Shown here: positions 35,976 through 44,044 of the stretch, one piece after another
Numbering within the stretch: position 1 is the first letter of the stretch
Layout: the number at the start of each line of letters is the position of its first letter
Source of the DNA: NCEH01 sp043195095
GTDB taxonomy: Bacteria; Pseudomonadota; Alphaproteobacteria; Rhizobiales; Xanthobacteraceae
Assembly: GCF_043195095.1 (NCBI RefSeq)
Contig: NZ_JBAFWN010000001.1
DNA: 64,000 bases
Strand: one strand, 5' to 3'
Position numbers and translations under genes: made by a program
Notes under the pieces: generated by a model
What the model was told of the DNA's origin: nothing
Databases searched by the model: none
Seen by the model: the letters and a program-made list of their open reading frames with translations, nothing else

Positions 35976-37493
35976 ATGAATGATTACGTCCAGCGTATCC
36001 TATCCGCCCGTGTCTACGACGTCGCCATAGAGAGCCCGCTCGATCTGATGCCTCGCCTCTCCGAGCGGCTGGGCGCGCAGGTGCATCTTAAGCGTGAGGA
36101 TCTGCAACCGGTCTTCTCGTTCAAATTGCGCGGCGCCTACAACAAGCTCGTGCGATTGCCGCGCGCGGTGCTGGACCGGGGCGTGATCTGCGCATCGGCC
36201 GGCAATCATGCGCAGGGCGTCGCGCTGGCGGCGAAAAAGCTCGGCGTGGATGCGATCATCGTGATGCCGCGCACGACGCCGAGCATCAAGATCGAAGCGG
36301 TGAAGCGGCTTGGCGGCACCGTCGTGCTGCACGGGGACGCATTCGACGAGGCGCAGCTCAAGGCCAAGGAAATCCAGGCCGAGCGGGATCTGACTTTCAT
36401 CCATCCCTTCGACGACCCCGACGTGATCGCCGGCCAGGGCACCTTGGGCATGGAGATCCTGCGCCAGCACCCCGATCCCATCGAGGCGATCTTCGTGCCG
36501 ATCGGCGGCGGTGGGCTGGCCGCGGGCGTTGCGGCCTTCGTGAAGTTCCTGAGCCCGTCCACCAAGGTCATCGGCGTCGAGCCGACCGACGCCGCCAGCA
36601 TGAGCGCGGCACTCGCCGCCGGTGAACTGGTCATGCTCGACCAAGTGGGGCTGTTTGCCGATGGCGTCGCGGTCCGCCAGGTCGGCCGGGAGACGTTCCG
36701 CCTGTGCCGGGAATTCCTCGACGAGGTGGTCACCGCCGACACCGACGCCATCTGCGCCGCCATCAAGGACATATTCGACGATACCCGGATGATCGCGGAG
36801 CCCTCGGGCGCGCTGAGCCTCGCGGGCCTGAAGGCCTACGTGGAGCGCGGCGGGGCGCGCACCGGCAGCCTGATCGCCATCAACAGCGGCGCCAATCTCA
36901 ATTTCGACCGCCTGCGCACCATCGCCGAGCGGGCGGAAGTGGGAGAGCACCGGGAAGCTTTGCTGGCCGTCACCATACCCGAGAAGCCCGGCAGCTACCG
37001 CCAGTTCATCCGCACCCTCGGCACGCGCTCCATCACCGAGTTCAATTATCGCTTCGCCGGCCCGGATGCACCGGCGAGGATCTTCGTCGGCATCGGGCTG
37101 GCGAACGGCGAGAAGGAGAAGCAGGAGGTCATCGCGCTTCTGCGCGCGGCCGGCTACGAGGTGATGGACCTCAGCGACAACGAGATGGCCAAGGTCCATG
37201 TCCGCTACATGGTGGGCGGCCGCGTGCCGGGGCTGGGCAACGAGGTCATCTATCGCTTCGAATTCCCCGAGCGGCCCGGCGCGCTGTCCCGCTTCCTGGA
37301 AAGCCTCGCGCCGGAATGGAACATCTCGCTGTTCCATTATCGCAATCACGGCGCCGACCACGGCCGCGTGCTCGCGGGAATCCAGGTGGAGCCGGCTTCG
37401 CTGCCGCGCTTCACCCAATGGCTGGACAGCCTCGGCTATCCCTATTGGGACGAGACCCCCAATCCCGCCTACCGCCAGTTCCTCGCCGGGTAG
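35976..37493 (+). CDS. ilvA: Threonine ammonia-lyase (threonine dehydratase), biosynthetic type
   Basis: 505 residues, matching the approximately 510-residue biosynthetic enzyme. It deaminates L-threonine to 2-oxobutanoate for isoleucine synthesis. Seen: PLP lysine in SFKLRGAYNK, the SAGNHAQGVA phosphate/substrate loop, GGGGLAAGVA, and SGANLNF near the end of the catalytic domain (about residue 325). Two ACT-like regulatory domains follow (from about residue 335, PEKPGSYRQFIRTLG, and about residue 425, PERPGALSRFLESL), predicting feedback control by isoleucine. A GTG at 35970 with better spacing from GAGGGAG is an alternative start. An intrinsic terminator follows directly. Confidence 0.95.
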   Translation: MNDYVQRILSARVYDVAIESPLDLMPRLSERLGAQVHLKREDLQPVFSFKLRGAYNKLVRLPRAVLDRGVICASAGNHAQGVALAAKKLGVDAIIVMPRTTPSIKIEAVKRLGGTVVLHGDAFDEAQLKAKEIQAERDLTFIHPFDDPDVIAGQGTLGMEILRQHPDPIEAIFVPIGGGGLAAGVAAFVKFLSPSTKVIGVEPTDAASMSAALAAGELVMLDQVGLFADGVAVRQVGRETFRLCREFLDEVVTADTDAICAAIKDIFDDTRMIAEPSGALSLAGLKAYVERGGARTGSLIAINSGANLNFDRLRTIAERAEVGEHREALLAVTIPEKPGSYRQFIRTLGTRSITEFNYRFAGPDAPARIFVGIGLANGEKEKQEVIALLRAAGYEVMDLSDNEMAKVHVRYMVGGRVPGLGNEVIYRFEFPERPGALSRFLESLAPEWNISLFHYRNHGADHGRVLAGIQVEPASLPRFTQWLDSLGYPYWDETPNPAYRQFLAG

Positions 37494-37495
37494 CT

Positions 37496-37513
37496 CGGTT
37501 TCGCGCGAAACCG
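37496..37513 (+). terminator. Intrinsic terminator after ilvA
   Basis: Perfect 18-bp palindrome CGGTTTCGCGCGAAACCG three bases after the ilvA stop, followed by TTTAT. The symmetric structure could stop transcription from either side. Confidence 0.7.
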
Positions 37514-37612
37514 TTTATGTCGGCAGGGCCCCAGGCCGACCGACATTCAGCGGCGTGATGTCTCGTAGAGGCGCCTGACGGCAGTTGCGTGATGGTCTTT
37601 CAACGACCGGGT

Positions 37613-37720
37613 GTCATGGCCGGGCCTGTCCCGGCCGTCCACGCCGAGCCGCCCGCGCGATCCTTGAAAATCTGGTGCCGGCGGTGCCGCGTGGATGCAC
37701 GGGACGGGCCCGTGCATGAC
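37613..37720. repeat. Palindromic intergenic repeat, family P, copy A
   Basis: Two 32-nt imperfectly complementary arms (37613-37644 starting GTCATGGCCGGGC, and 37689-37720 ending GTGCATGAC; about 27 of 32 pairs) around a 44-nt loop. A second copy is at 46249-46356, and similarity between them extends on both sides up to the stop codon of the downstream minus-strand gene. Of the kind scattered between genes in many Hyphomicrobiales genomes. Confidence 0.8.
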
Positions 37721-37764
37721 GGCGGCCTGTTGCAACGGCGTCAAACCATGAAGGTCGATCGGCC

Positions 37765-38475
37765 CTAGGCCGGCAGCACGACCACCTTGGTCTTGACCGG
37801 CGTGCGGTCGTACAGGTCGATCATGTCCTGGCTGAGCAGGCCGACGCAGCCGCTGGTGACACCCGACCCAATGGATTCCGGATCGCTGGACGCATAGATC
37901 GTGTACAGCGTGTAGACGCCGTTCTGGTACAGATGGAGCGTGCGGGCGCCGAGCGGATTATCGAGGCCGCCCGGCATGCCGTTGGCCCATTTGGCCGCTT
38001 CCGGCTGGCGCTTGATCATCTCCTTCGGCGGCGTCCAGGTCGCCCATTCGCTCTTGCGCCCGACATAGGCATCGCCGCTCCACAGGAACCCGGCGCGGCC
38101 CACATTGGCGCCATAGCGGGTGGCCTTCCCGTCGTCCTCCACGCGATACACGTAGTAATTGCTGGGATCGACGACGATCGTGCCGACCGCTTCCTTGGTC
38201 TCGTAAGGAATGGTCTTGCGGAAATACTTCGGATTGACCTTGCTGACATCGACTGCCGGAATCGGAAATTTCTCATTGGGCAGCGGCCCGTAGACCTTCT
38301 GCGCCTCGGCCATGCTCATGTAGTCGGTGGTCGAGCAACCGGCCAGTGCCAGCGCGCCGAGGCTGACGGCTGAGCCGGCGAGAAACGAACGGCGGGTCAG
38401 AAGCCCCGCTCCGCGCCCGAGCGCAGCGCGCGCGTTCCCCGTGCCGGCATCGGCGTTCCGAGCGTCCATCATCAT
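37765..38475 (-). CDS. L,D-transpeptidase (YkuD domain), Tat-type lipoprotein
   Basis: About 236 residues from the first of three consecutive Met codons, preceded by GGGAAG; longer in-frame starts lack support. Residues about 30-55 hold a twin-arginine plus lipobox signal (TRRSFLAGSAVSLGALALAGCS), predicting a membrane-anchored periplasmic lipoprotein. The catalytic domain (from about residue 100: GTIVVDPSNYYVYRVEDDG, GNPLGART-like GLDNPLGARTLHLY, and the active-site motif SGVTSGCVGLLSQDM) has the nucleophilic Cys in the SGCVGL version of the usual SHGCVRM. Likely forms 3-3 peptidoglycan cross-links or attaches proteins to the wall. Its 3' side is the family P repeat. Confidence 0.9.
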   Translation of the reverse strand: MMMDARNADAGTGNARAALGRGAGLLTRRSFLAGSAVSLGALALAGCSTTDYMSMAEAQKVYGPLPNEKFPIPAVDVSKVNPKYFRKTIPYETKEAVGTIVVDPSNYYVYRVEDDGKATRYGANVGRAGFLWSGDAYVGRKSEWATWTPPKEMIKRQPEAAKWANGMPGGLDNPLGARTLHLYQNGVYTLYTIYASSDPESIGSGVTSGCVGLLSQDMIDLYDRTPVKTKVVVLPA

Positions 38476-38759
38476 CCTGAAACTTCCCGTGTCCTGCTGC
38501 CCGGTGAGATGATACCCCATCTTACACCCGCCGGGCGTCTTCCGGGCAGACATTGCCGCCACTCGGCCCGGCTGGCAAGCTCGGCTTTTGGTGCGAAATA
38601 AGCGCAGATCCCACGGGGACTTATGCGGACGCCCGTTCATTCGCCCCCGACCGACGGCGCAAATCCGCGCTCCATCTCGCGCTGAAGGCGTGGCCGCTGG
38701 GGTTGCCCGCGATCCGGCGCGCCCTCCCGGCGTCCGGATCGAGATAGCCCCCCGGCGGC
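38476..38759. other. Intergenic region upstream of the L,D-transpeptidase gene
   Basis: 284 bp between two leftward genes. It should contain the promoter of the L,D-transpeptidase gene, but no clear promoter, terminator or repeat was recognised. Confidence 0.4.
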
Positions 38760-40355
38760 TCAGAGGCCCGCCGCGCCGCCGTCCGCGCGCGGGTCGTGGG
38801 CGCCTTCCAGATGCCCGCGCGGATGGAGGATCACCGCCCCGGCATGGCCCATGGTGTCGCTATAGGCTTCCGGCAGCACCTCCAGCACATGGCCGGCCCG
38901 CTCCAGCTCGCGCACCAGATCGGGATCAAAGCGCGATTCCAGCCGCAGGCTGGTGTTGACCGAGCCCCAGGTGCGCCCCAGCAGCCAGCGCGGCGCGGCG
39001 ATCGCATCGCCCAGCGCTTCGCCGAACAGCACGTGGCGGGTGAACACCGCCGCCTGGGTCTGCGGCTGGCCCTCTCCGCCCATGGTGCCATAGGCCATGA
39101 TGCGCCCGTCGCGCAGCACCGCGAGCGCGGGATTGAGCGTGTGGAACGGCCGACGCCCCGGCTGCAGCGGGTTCACCGCCTTGGGGTTCAGCGAGAAGCT
39201 GGCGCCGCGATTCTGCATCAGCACCCCGGTCGCCGGCAGTACGCAGCCGGAGCCGAACTCGAAGAAGATCGACTGGATATAGGAGACCACAAGGCCCGAA
39301 CTGTCCGCCGCGCCGAGCCAGATGGTATCGCCGGGCTGCGCCGGCTGCGGCCAGGGCAAGGCGCGGTGCATGTCGATCTTCGCCGCGTCCGCATCAAGCG
39401 CGGCAGGCGAAAGCAGGGCAGCGAGATCGTGCTTGAGATGGTCGAAGTCGCACACCACCTTGTCGCGCACCAGGAACGCCCGCTTGGTGGCCTCCACCAG
39501 GCCATGCACATGGGCAAAGCCCTCGCCCCGCGTCACGCCGAGCCGCTCGAACAGGCCGAGAATGAGCAGTGAGGCGAGCCCCTGGGTGGGCGGCGGCGCA
39601 TTGTAGAGCGTGCCGCAGGCGAGTTGCAGGGACAGGGGCGCGCGCAGGATCGCGCGATAGGCGGCAAGGTCCGCCCGTGTCACCGGCGCGCCGATGCGCT
39701 CCAGGTCGGAGGCGATCTCGCGGCCCACGTCGCCCCGGTAGAAATCGTCCAGCCCGGCGCGCGCCAGATGCTCCAGCGTATCGCCGAGCGTGCGCTGGGC
39801 GAGCACCTGCCCCAGTTCCGGCACCTTGCCGCCGGGCATGAAGGTTTCGGCAAAGCCGGGGGAGGCGTCCATCTCCCCCTTCTTCTCGGCGGTCAGGCGC
39901 ACTTGCGAGGCCGTCACCGGCACGCCGTTGCGGGCATGCAGGATCGCCGGCTCCAGCAGGCGGGCGAGGCTGAGCTTGCCGCCGAAGCTGCGCGCCGCCT
40001 CCAGCGCCAGCTCCCAGCCGCCGACCGCCCCCGGCACGGTGAGGGCGGACAAAGGCCCACGCTGGGGAATCGCCTCGCACTCCCGCTCGCGGTAGAAAGC
40101 CTGCGTCGCCTTCGCCCCCGCGAAGCCGCACGCCTCGATATAGCGCACGCGGCCGGAGGGTTCGCGGATCAGCCAGAAGCCGTCGCCGCCGAGGTGATTC
40201 ATATGGGGATAGACCACGGCGATGGCGGCGGCGGTGGCGATCGCCGCCTCGATGGCGTTTCCCCCTTCCCGCAGGATCTCGCGGCCGGCTTCCACCGCCA
40301 AAGCGTGCGGGGCGGCCACCATACCGCAGCCGGCATGCGTGCTCTCGTGGATCAT
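38760..40355 (-). CDS. Gamma-glutamyltransferase family Ntn-hydrolase, oxamate amidohydrolase (HpxW)-like
   Basis: 531 residues from an ATG after GGAGGATG. The family is made as a precursor that cleaves itself before a catalytic Thr. Here the processing region reads QPGDTIWLGAADSSGLVVS followed by YIQSIFFEFGSG, rather than the TTHFS...DxxGNAVS of classical gamma-glutamyltransferases. GDTxWxG plus SxIQSIxxEFGSG is the pattern I associate with HpxW-type oxamate amidohydrolase, which acts in allantoin and purine breakdown. The C-terminal FHTLNPALAVLRDGR and YGTMGGEGQPQTQAAVFTR also match that branch. No signal peptide, so cytoplasmic. No other purine-degradation genes are nearby, so substrate remains uncertain. 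Confidence 0.82.
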   Translation of the reverse strand: MIHESTHAGCGMVAAPHALAVEAGREILREGGNAIEAAIATAAAIAVVYPHMNHLGGDGFWLIREPSGRVRYIEACGFAGAKATQAFYRERECEAIPQRGPLSALTVPGAVGGWELALEAARSFGGKLSLARLLEPAILHARNGVPVTASQVRLTAEKKGEMDASPGFAETFMPGGKVPELGQVLAQRTLGDTLEHLARAGLDDFYRGDVGREIASDLERIGAPVTRADLAAYRAILRAPLSLQLACGTLYNAPPPTQGLASLLILGLFERLGVTRGEGFAHVHGLVEATKRAFLVRDKVVCDFDHLKHDLAALLSPAALDADAAKIDMHRALPWPQPAQPGDTIWLGAADSSGLVVSYIQSIFFEFGSGCVLPATGVLMQNRGASFSLNPKAVNPLQPGRRPFHTLNPALAVLRDGRIMAYGTMGGEGQPQTQAAVFTRHVLFGEALGDAIAAPRWLLGRTWGSVNTSLRLESRFDPDLVRELERAGHVLEVLPEAYSDTMGHAGAVILHPRGHLEGAHDPRADGGAAGL

Positions 40356-40572
40356 TTCATCCTCCAGCCGGCGGGTCCTGCGGGCGCCGGTGCCGGCGCC
40401 GTGACGTCGTCGGCGTTGCGTCTTGCGGCTGCGGGCAATAAAGCATGGGGGGACGGAGGCAACCGACATTTTCGCGCGGCCCCGGCGCTTCGCTGGAAGC
40501 GGCCGGGCAGCGCGCGGCGGAGGCCTCACTGAAAATCAGCCCGCGCGCCGGCGCGGATGGCAGGAGACGAGG

Positions 40573-40806
40573 ATGCAACAGCAGGTAAAGGGCCGGCACA
40601 TGCTGACGGTCGCGAGCGCGACTTTGTTCGTAGCGTGCCAGACGGTGGCCACGGCGATCGCCGCCGGCTGGGCACTCGGCGGCCTCTTCAACCTCGGCAA
40701 TATCGGCGAATATGTGCTGATGGCCCTGTTCACCGTTCCCGCGCTTTATCTCACGCTGATCTATGCGCGCAAGGCCGCCCAAGCCGAGGCCGTCGCGCCC
40801 TATTGA
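40573..40806 (+). CDS. Small membrane protein of unknown function
   Basis: 77 residues, start ATG preceded by AGGAGACGAGG. Two predicted membrane helices (about residues 10-30, MLTVASATLFVACQTVATAIAAGWA, and about 40-62, YVLMALFTVPALYLTLIYA), with a short Ala/Glu tail. I do not recognise the family. Divergent from the gamma-glutamyltransferase-family gene and followed by a strong hairpin, it looks like a monocistronic gene. Confidence 0.7.
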   Translation: MQQQVKGRHMLTVASATLFVACQTVATAIAAGWALGGLFNLGNIGEYVLMALFTVPALYLTLIYARKAAQAEAVAPY

Positions 40807-40813
40807 GCCCAAG

Positions 40814-40844
40814 CGGCGTCCGCGCCCGCGCTGCGGGGACGCCG
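40814..40844. terminator. Hairpin between convergent genes
   Basis: Perfect 8-bp arms CGGCGTCC / GGACGCCG with a 15-nt loop, between the small membrane protein gene and the convergent DUF2189 gene. Confidence 0.5.
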
Positions 40845-40892
40845 GTAAGATTGCGGGTCAGAATCCTCTGCCCCCTCAGCATCCTCAGCCGC

Positions 40893-41753
40893 TCAGCGGA
40901 TCGCCTTGCGATAGAGGTGCCAGGTGGCGTGGCCGAGCACCGGCATCACCACGATCAGCCCGATCAGGCCCGGCAAGGCGCCGAGCAGCAGCAAGCCGGC
41001 GACGATCAGGCCCCAGGCGAGCATCGGCAAGGGATTGAGCAGCACCACGTCCACCGAGGCGCGGACCGCCGTTCCCATCGACACCCGCCGGTCGATCAGC
41101 AGCGGGAACGACACCACGGAGATGGTGAGCACCACGGCCGCGAACATCGCGCCCACCGATACGCCGAAGATGATCAGCGCCCAGCCCGCCGGGGTGGTGA
41201 AGACGGTATCGACAAAATCCGCGAGGGAGGCCGGCATCTGCGGCCCGAGGGTCGCGGCATAGATCGCCATGGCGGCCACCAGCCACAGGCCGAAGATGAG
41301 CGTGAGCAGCAGGCCGAGTTCCAGCATCGGGGCGAGTGAGGGCGAGGCGAACACCTTGAATCCGTCGCTCCAGGACAGCGGCAGCCCCTGTTCGCGCCGC
41401 CGGCTCATCTCATAGAGACCGGCCGCCGCGAACGGGCCGATGAGGGCGAAGCCCGACACCAGCGGAAACAGCAGCGGCCACATGCCGTAGCCGAGCGCGA
41501 TCCGCGCCAGCACAAGGCCGGCGAGCGGATAGATCAGGCACAGGAAGACGATATCGCTGCGGCAGGCGCCGAAATCACTGATGCCGCGCCGCAGGACCTC
41601 GCGCAGATCGCCAAAGGTGACGCGCCGGGCGCGCGGCAAGGGCGCGGCGACCGCCTCGCGCGGCGGCACGAACGCCGCCCCTGCCGCCCGCGCGGCATTG
41701 AACGTCAGCCGCACTTGGTCGGCACTCCACTCAACTGGATTGCGGATCGTCAT
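40893..41753 (-). CDS. DUF2189 family integral membrane protein
   Basis: 286 residues. N-terminal 60 residues are cytosolic (VTFGDLREVLRRGISDFGACRSD is the family hallmark), then about six hydrophobic helices (DIVFLCLIYPLAGLVLARI; LLFPLVSGFALIGPFAAAGLYE; MLELGLLLTLIFGLWLVAAMA; GWALIIFGVSVGAMFAAVVL; and a C-terminal pair around MLAWGLIVAGLLLLGALPG). Function unknown. ATG at 41753 is used; the longer open frame upstream has no conserved sequence. Convergent with the small membrane protein gene. Confidence 0.88.
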   Translation of the reverse strand: MTIRNPVEWSADQVRLTFNAARAAGAAFVPPREAVAAPLPRARRVTFGDLREVLRRGISDFGACRSDIVFLCLIYPLAGLVLARIALGYGMWPLLFPLVSGFALIGPFAAAGLYEMSRRREQGLPLSWSDGFKVFASPSLAPMLELGLLLTLIFGLWLVAAMAIYAATLGPQMPASLADFVDTVFTTPAGWALIIFGVSVGAMFAAVVLTISVVSFPLLIDRRVSMGTAVRASVDVVLLNPLPMLAWGLIVAGLLLLGALPGLIGLIVVMPVLGHATWHLYRKAIR

Positions 41754-42042
41754 GGCGCTTCCTCCCGAGGATCTGTCGGGACGTCCCGGAGCGGGGGAAA
41801 GCGCAAGCCGCGCAAGGCCACGATCACGCCGCGACACCCGTTTTGCCACGAGTGTACGCGCCCTGCGACATCTTGTCAGCACCGGCTTGCCGAATGGGAA
41901 GCCCGATTGGGGGCAGCATCGCCAGGCGGGGCGAGGACCCGTGCGCCGAGTGGCCCGGCGAAGATCCGCTCCCGCCACCGGAATGAGCGGACCACCTTTG
42001 TAAAAACGGGCCGCGCCAGGGCCGGCCCGCTCGATCGCGTGT
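41754..42042. other. Intergenic region between DUF2189 and DUF2934 genes
   Basis: 289 bp, GC-rich, between two leftward genes. No terminator, promoter or repeat that I could support. Confidence 0.4.
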
Positions 42043-42312
42043 TTACCGCCGCGGACGCACCTTGCGCGGCGCTTCCATTTCCCCTTGGTCCGTGAGGGTG
42101 GGAAAATCGCCCTGATTGTCGAGGGCGACGGTGGAATCCTCGGCCGGCGGCGCGCCGTCGCCCACCGGCTTGGTGGTGGAGAGATAATTTTCCTGCTGCG
42201 CCACCAATTCGCGCGCCATGTCCCAATGCGCGTCGCTGCGCCCTTCGGGCTGTCCTTCGTCAAGCCAGATCTGATAGGCCTTCTGACGAATCTTTTCCTG
42301 TTCTTCGTCCAT
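42043..42312 (-). CDS. DUF2934 domain protein
   Basis: 89 residues, ATG preceded by a perfect AGGAGG. The N-terminal MDEEQEKIRQKAYQIWLDEGQPEGRSDAHWDMARELV is the DUF2934 motif, usually found in small proteins of alphaproteobacteria; the rest is low-complexity and acidic, then ends in PRKVRPRR. Function unknown. It is divergent from the DUF892 gene, and both have a GGAAC-type promoter, suggesting membership of the general stress regulon. Confidence 0.85.
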   Translation of the reverse strand: MDEEQEKIRQKAYQIWLDEGQPEGRSDAHWDMARELVAQQENYLSTTKPVGDGAPPAEDSTVALDNQGDFPTLTDQGEMEAPRKVRPRR

Positions 42313-42342
42313 ACGCGTAACCTCCTGCGGGTTCGGCATCAG

Positions 42343-42368
42343 AACTTGCGGCCAGCCGGCCAAGTTCC
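42343..42368 (-). promoter_or_regulatory. Candidate EcfG-type stress promoter for the DUF2934 gene
   Basis: On the minus strand GGAAC (42368-42364), a 17-nt spacer, then AGTT (42346-42343). The alphaproteobacterial general stress sigma factor EcfG recognises GGAAC-N16/17-CGTT; this matches 8 of 9 positions. The start codon is about 30 bp downstream. Confidence 0.5.
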
Positions 42369-42478
42369 CGCATAAAGGCACAGGTCAAGAACAAGTGTGC
42401 GTGTAATATTTACTGCCAAGCCTTAAGTTGAAATCGCGTGAATTGCTTGGTTTCAGCTTGTAAAAATTATCGAAATTC

Positions 42479-42503
42479 GGAACCACCCGTGCAGCGCGGG
42501 GTT
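42479..42503 (+). promoter_or_regulatory. Candidate EcfG-type stress promoter for the DUF892 gene
   Basis: GGAAC at 42479-42483, a 16-nt spacer and GGTT at 42500-42503, matching GGAAC-N16/17-CGTT at 8 of 9 positions. The ATG lies 57 bp downstream. DUF892/YciF-type genes are common EcfG targets. Confidence 0.5.
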
Positions 42504-42560
42504 GTGGGGGCAGCGGACGCATGCGCGCCCGGCTCAATTCCCACCAGCGAGGACCGCACC

Positions 42561-43067
42561 ATGGGCTTCTTTTCCAAGGACATTCAGACCTTCGACGATC
42601 TGTTCGTGCACACCCTGCGCGACATTTATTATGCCGAGAAGCGCATCCTGAAAGCGCTGCCGGACATGATCGACAAGGCCAGCGATCCGCAGCTGAAGGC
42701 CACCTTCCAGGCCCATCTCAAGGAGACCGAGGGCCATGTGAAACGCGTGGAGGAGGTGTTCTCCATGCACGGCGCCGAGGCGAAGACCGTCACCTGCCCG
42801 GCGATCGACGGCATCCTCAAGGAAGCCGATGAAATCGCGAGCGAAGTCGCAGACGCCGAAGTGCTCGACGCCGCGCTCGCCGCCGCCGCCCAGGCGGTGG
42901 AGCATTACGAGATGACCCGCTACGGCACGCTCATCGCCTGGGCCAAGCGCCTCGGCCGCGCGGATTGCGCGAGCGTGCTCCAGCGCAATCTCGACGAGGA
43001 AAAGGCGGCCGACAAGAAGCTGACCTCGATCGCCGAATCCAAGCTCAACATTCGCGCGGCGGAATAA
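42561..43067 (+). CDS. DUF892 (YciE/YciF) ferritin-like stress protein
   Basis: 168 residues. TFDDLFVHTLRDIYYAEKRILKALPDMIDKA is the classic N-terminus of the family, with the four-helix ferritin-like core carrying Glu/His ligands (DIYYAEKRI, LKETEGHVKRVEEVF, AVEHYEMTRYG, EEKAADKKL). YciF structures show a dimeric metal-binding bundle; the role is stress-related but not defined. Start ATG at 42561 is supported by the family alignment and a weak GAGGA upstream. Confidence 0.93.
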   Translation: MGFFSKDIQTFDDLFVHTLRDIYYAEKRILKALPDMIDKASDPQLKATFQAHLKETEGHVKRVEEVFSMHGAEAKTVTCPAIDGILKEADEIASEVADAEVLDAALAAAAQAVEHYEMTRYGTLIAWAKRLGRADCASVLQRNLDEEKAADKKLTSIAESKLNIRAAE

Positions 43068-43076
43068 GCCGCGCCG

Positions 43077-43103
43077 CGTGCCGGCGGCCCGTCCGCCGGC
43101 ACG
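43077..43103. terminator. Bidirectional hairpin terminator between DUF892 and hydrolase genes
   Basis: Perfect 11-bp arms CGTGCCGGCGG / CCGCCGGCACG with a 5-nt loop, lying between two convergent genes. Confidence 0.6.
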
Positions 43104-43123
43104 CCACCGCGATAGGCCCCCGA

Positions 43124-44044
43124 TCAGCCGAGAAAAGCCAGCACCTCGTCGAGCGTCTCGCGCGGGCATTCCTCCTGGGGCGTGTGCCCGCAGGGCATCG
43201 CGCAGCCGCGCACGTCGTCCGCCTTCTCGCGCCAGGTTTCCAGCACATCATAGAGCGCACCCACGGTGCCGAGGCCGCCCCACAAAGCGAGCAGCGGGAC
43301 TTTGATGCGTTCGTCCGCGTCCGCAGCATCGTGGTCGAGGTCGATGGTGGCGGCGGCGCGATAATCCTCGCAGATGGCGTGGATGGTCGCCGGCGTGTAG
43401 CAGCGCAGATATTCGGCGAAAGCCGCCGGCTCCGTGGCGCCGGAAATCTTGATCTGCCCGGAAATATGCTCGTTCAAGAAGTATTCGCGGTCATTCCCGA
43501 TCATGCGTTCCGGCAAGGGAAAGCGCTGGATCAGGAAGAACCACCAGAAATAGCGTGTGGCAAACGCCTTGTCGGTGCGCGCATACATGGTGGCGGTGGG
43601 GGCGATGTCGAACAGGGCGAGGCGCTCGACCGCGTCGGGAAAATCCAGCGCCATGCGGTGCGCCACCCGCGCGCCCCGGTCGTGCGCCACCACTGCGAAG
43701 CGCTCGAAGCCGAAATGGCGCATCAGCGCGATCTGGTCCTTCGCCATCTCGCGCTTGGAATAGGCCTGGTGGTTTTCCCCGCCCGCGGGCTTGGAACTGT
43801 CGCCATAGCCGCGCAAATCGGCGGCAATCACGGTGTGGGTACGCGCCAGCTCCGGCGCGATCTTGCGCCAGGTGACATGGGTCTGGGGATGGCCGTGGAG
43901 CAGCAACAGCGGCGGCCCGTCTCCCGCCTTCGCGGCGCGCAGGGTAATGCCGCCGCCCACATCCACGTCCAGCAGCTCGAACCCCGCCATGAGCGGCGCC
44001 GGGCCGAGGGAGACGATGTCGGCGGTCTCGCTCACGCCAGCCAT
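43124..44044 (-). CDS. Alpha/beta hydrolase of the haloacetate/fluoroacetate dehalogenase family
   Basis: 306 residues. HGHPQTHVTWRKIAPELA, the nucleophile motif AHDRGARVAHRMALDFP and the C-terminal VRGCAMPCGHTPQEECP with catalytic His match fluoroacetate dehalogenase. The Asp nucleophile and both carboxylate-binding Arg residues (DRGAR) are present. The halide pocket differs: where the Rhodopseudomonas enzyme has Tyr-His-Trp, this protein has Phe-Trp-Trp (codons near 43541-43546), losing the His that helps bind fluoride. It may handle bulkier substrates or not be a defluorinase. The start overlaps the leuD stop by 13 bp, so it is co-translated with the isomerase. Confidence 0.87.
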   Translation of the reverse strand: MAGVSETADIVSLGPAPLMAGFELLDVDVGGGITLRAAKAGDGPPLLLLHGHPQTHVTWRKIAPELARTHTVIAADLRGYGDSSKPAGGENHQAYSKREMAKDQIALMRHFGFERFAVVAHDRGARVAHRMALDFPDAVERLALFDIAPTATMYARTDKAFATRYFWWFFLIQRFPLPERMIGNDREYFLNEHISGQIKISGATEPAAFAEYLRCYTPATIHAICEDYRAAATIDLDHDAADADERIKVPLLALWGGLGTVGALYDVLETWREKADDVRGCAMPCGHTPQEECPRETLDEVLAFLG

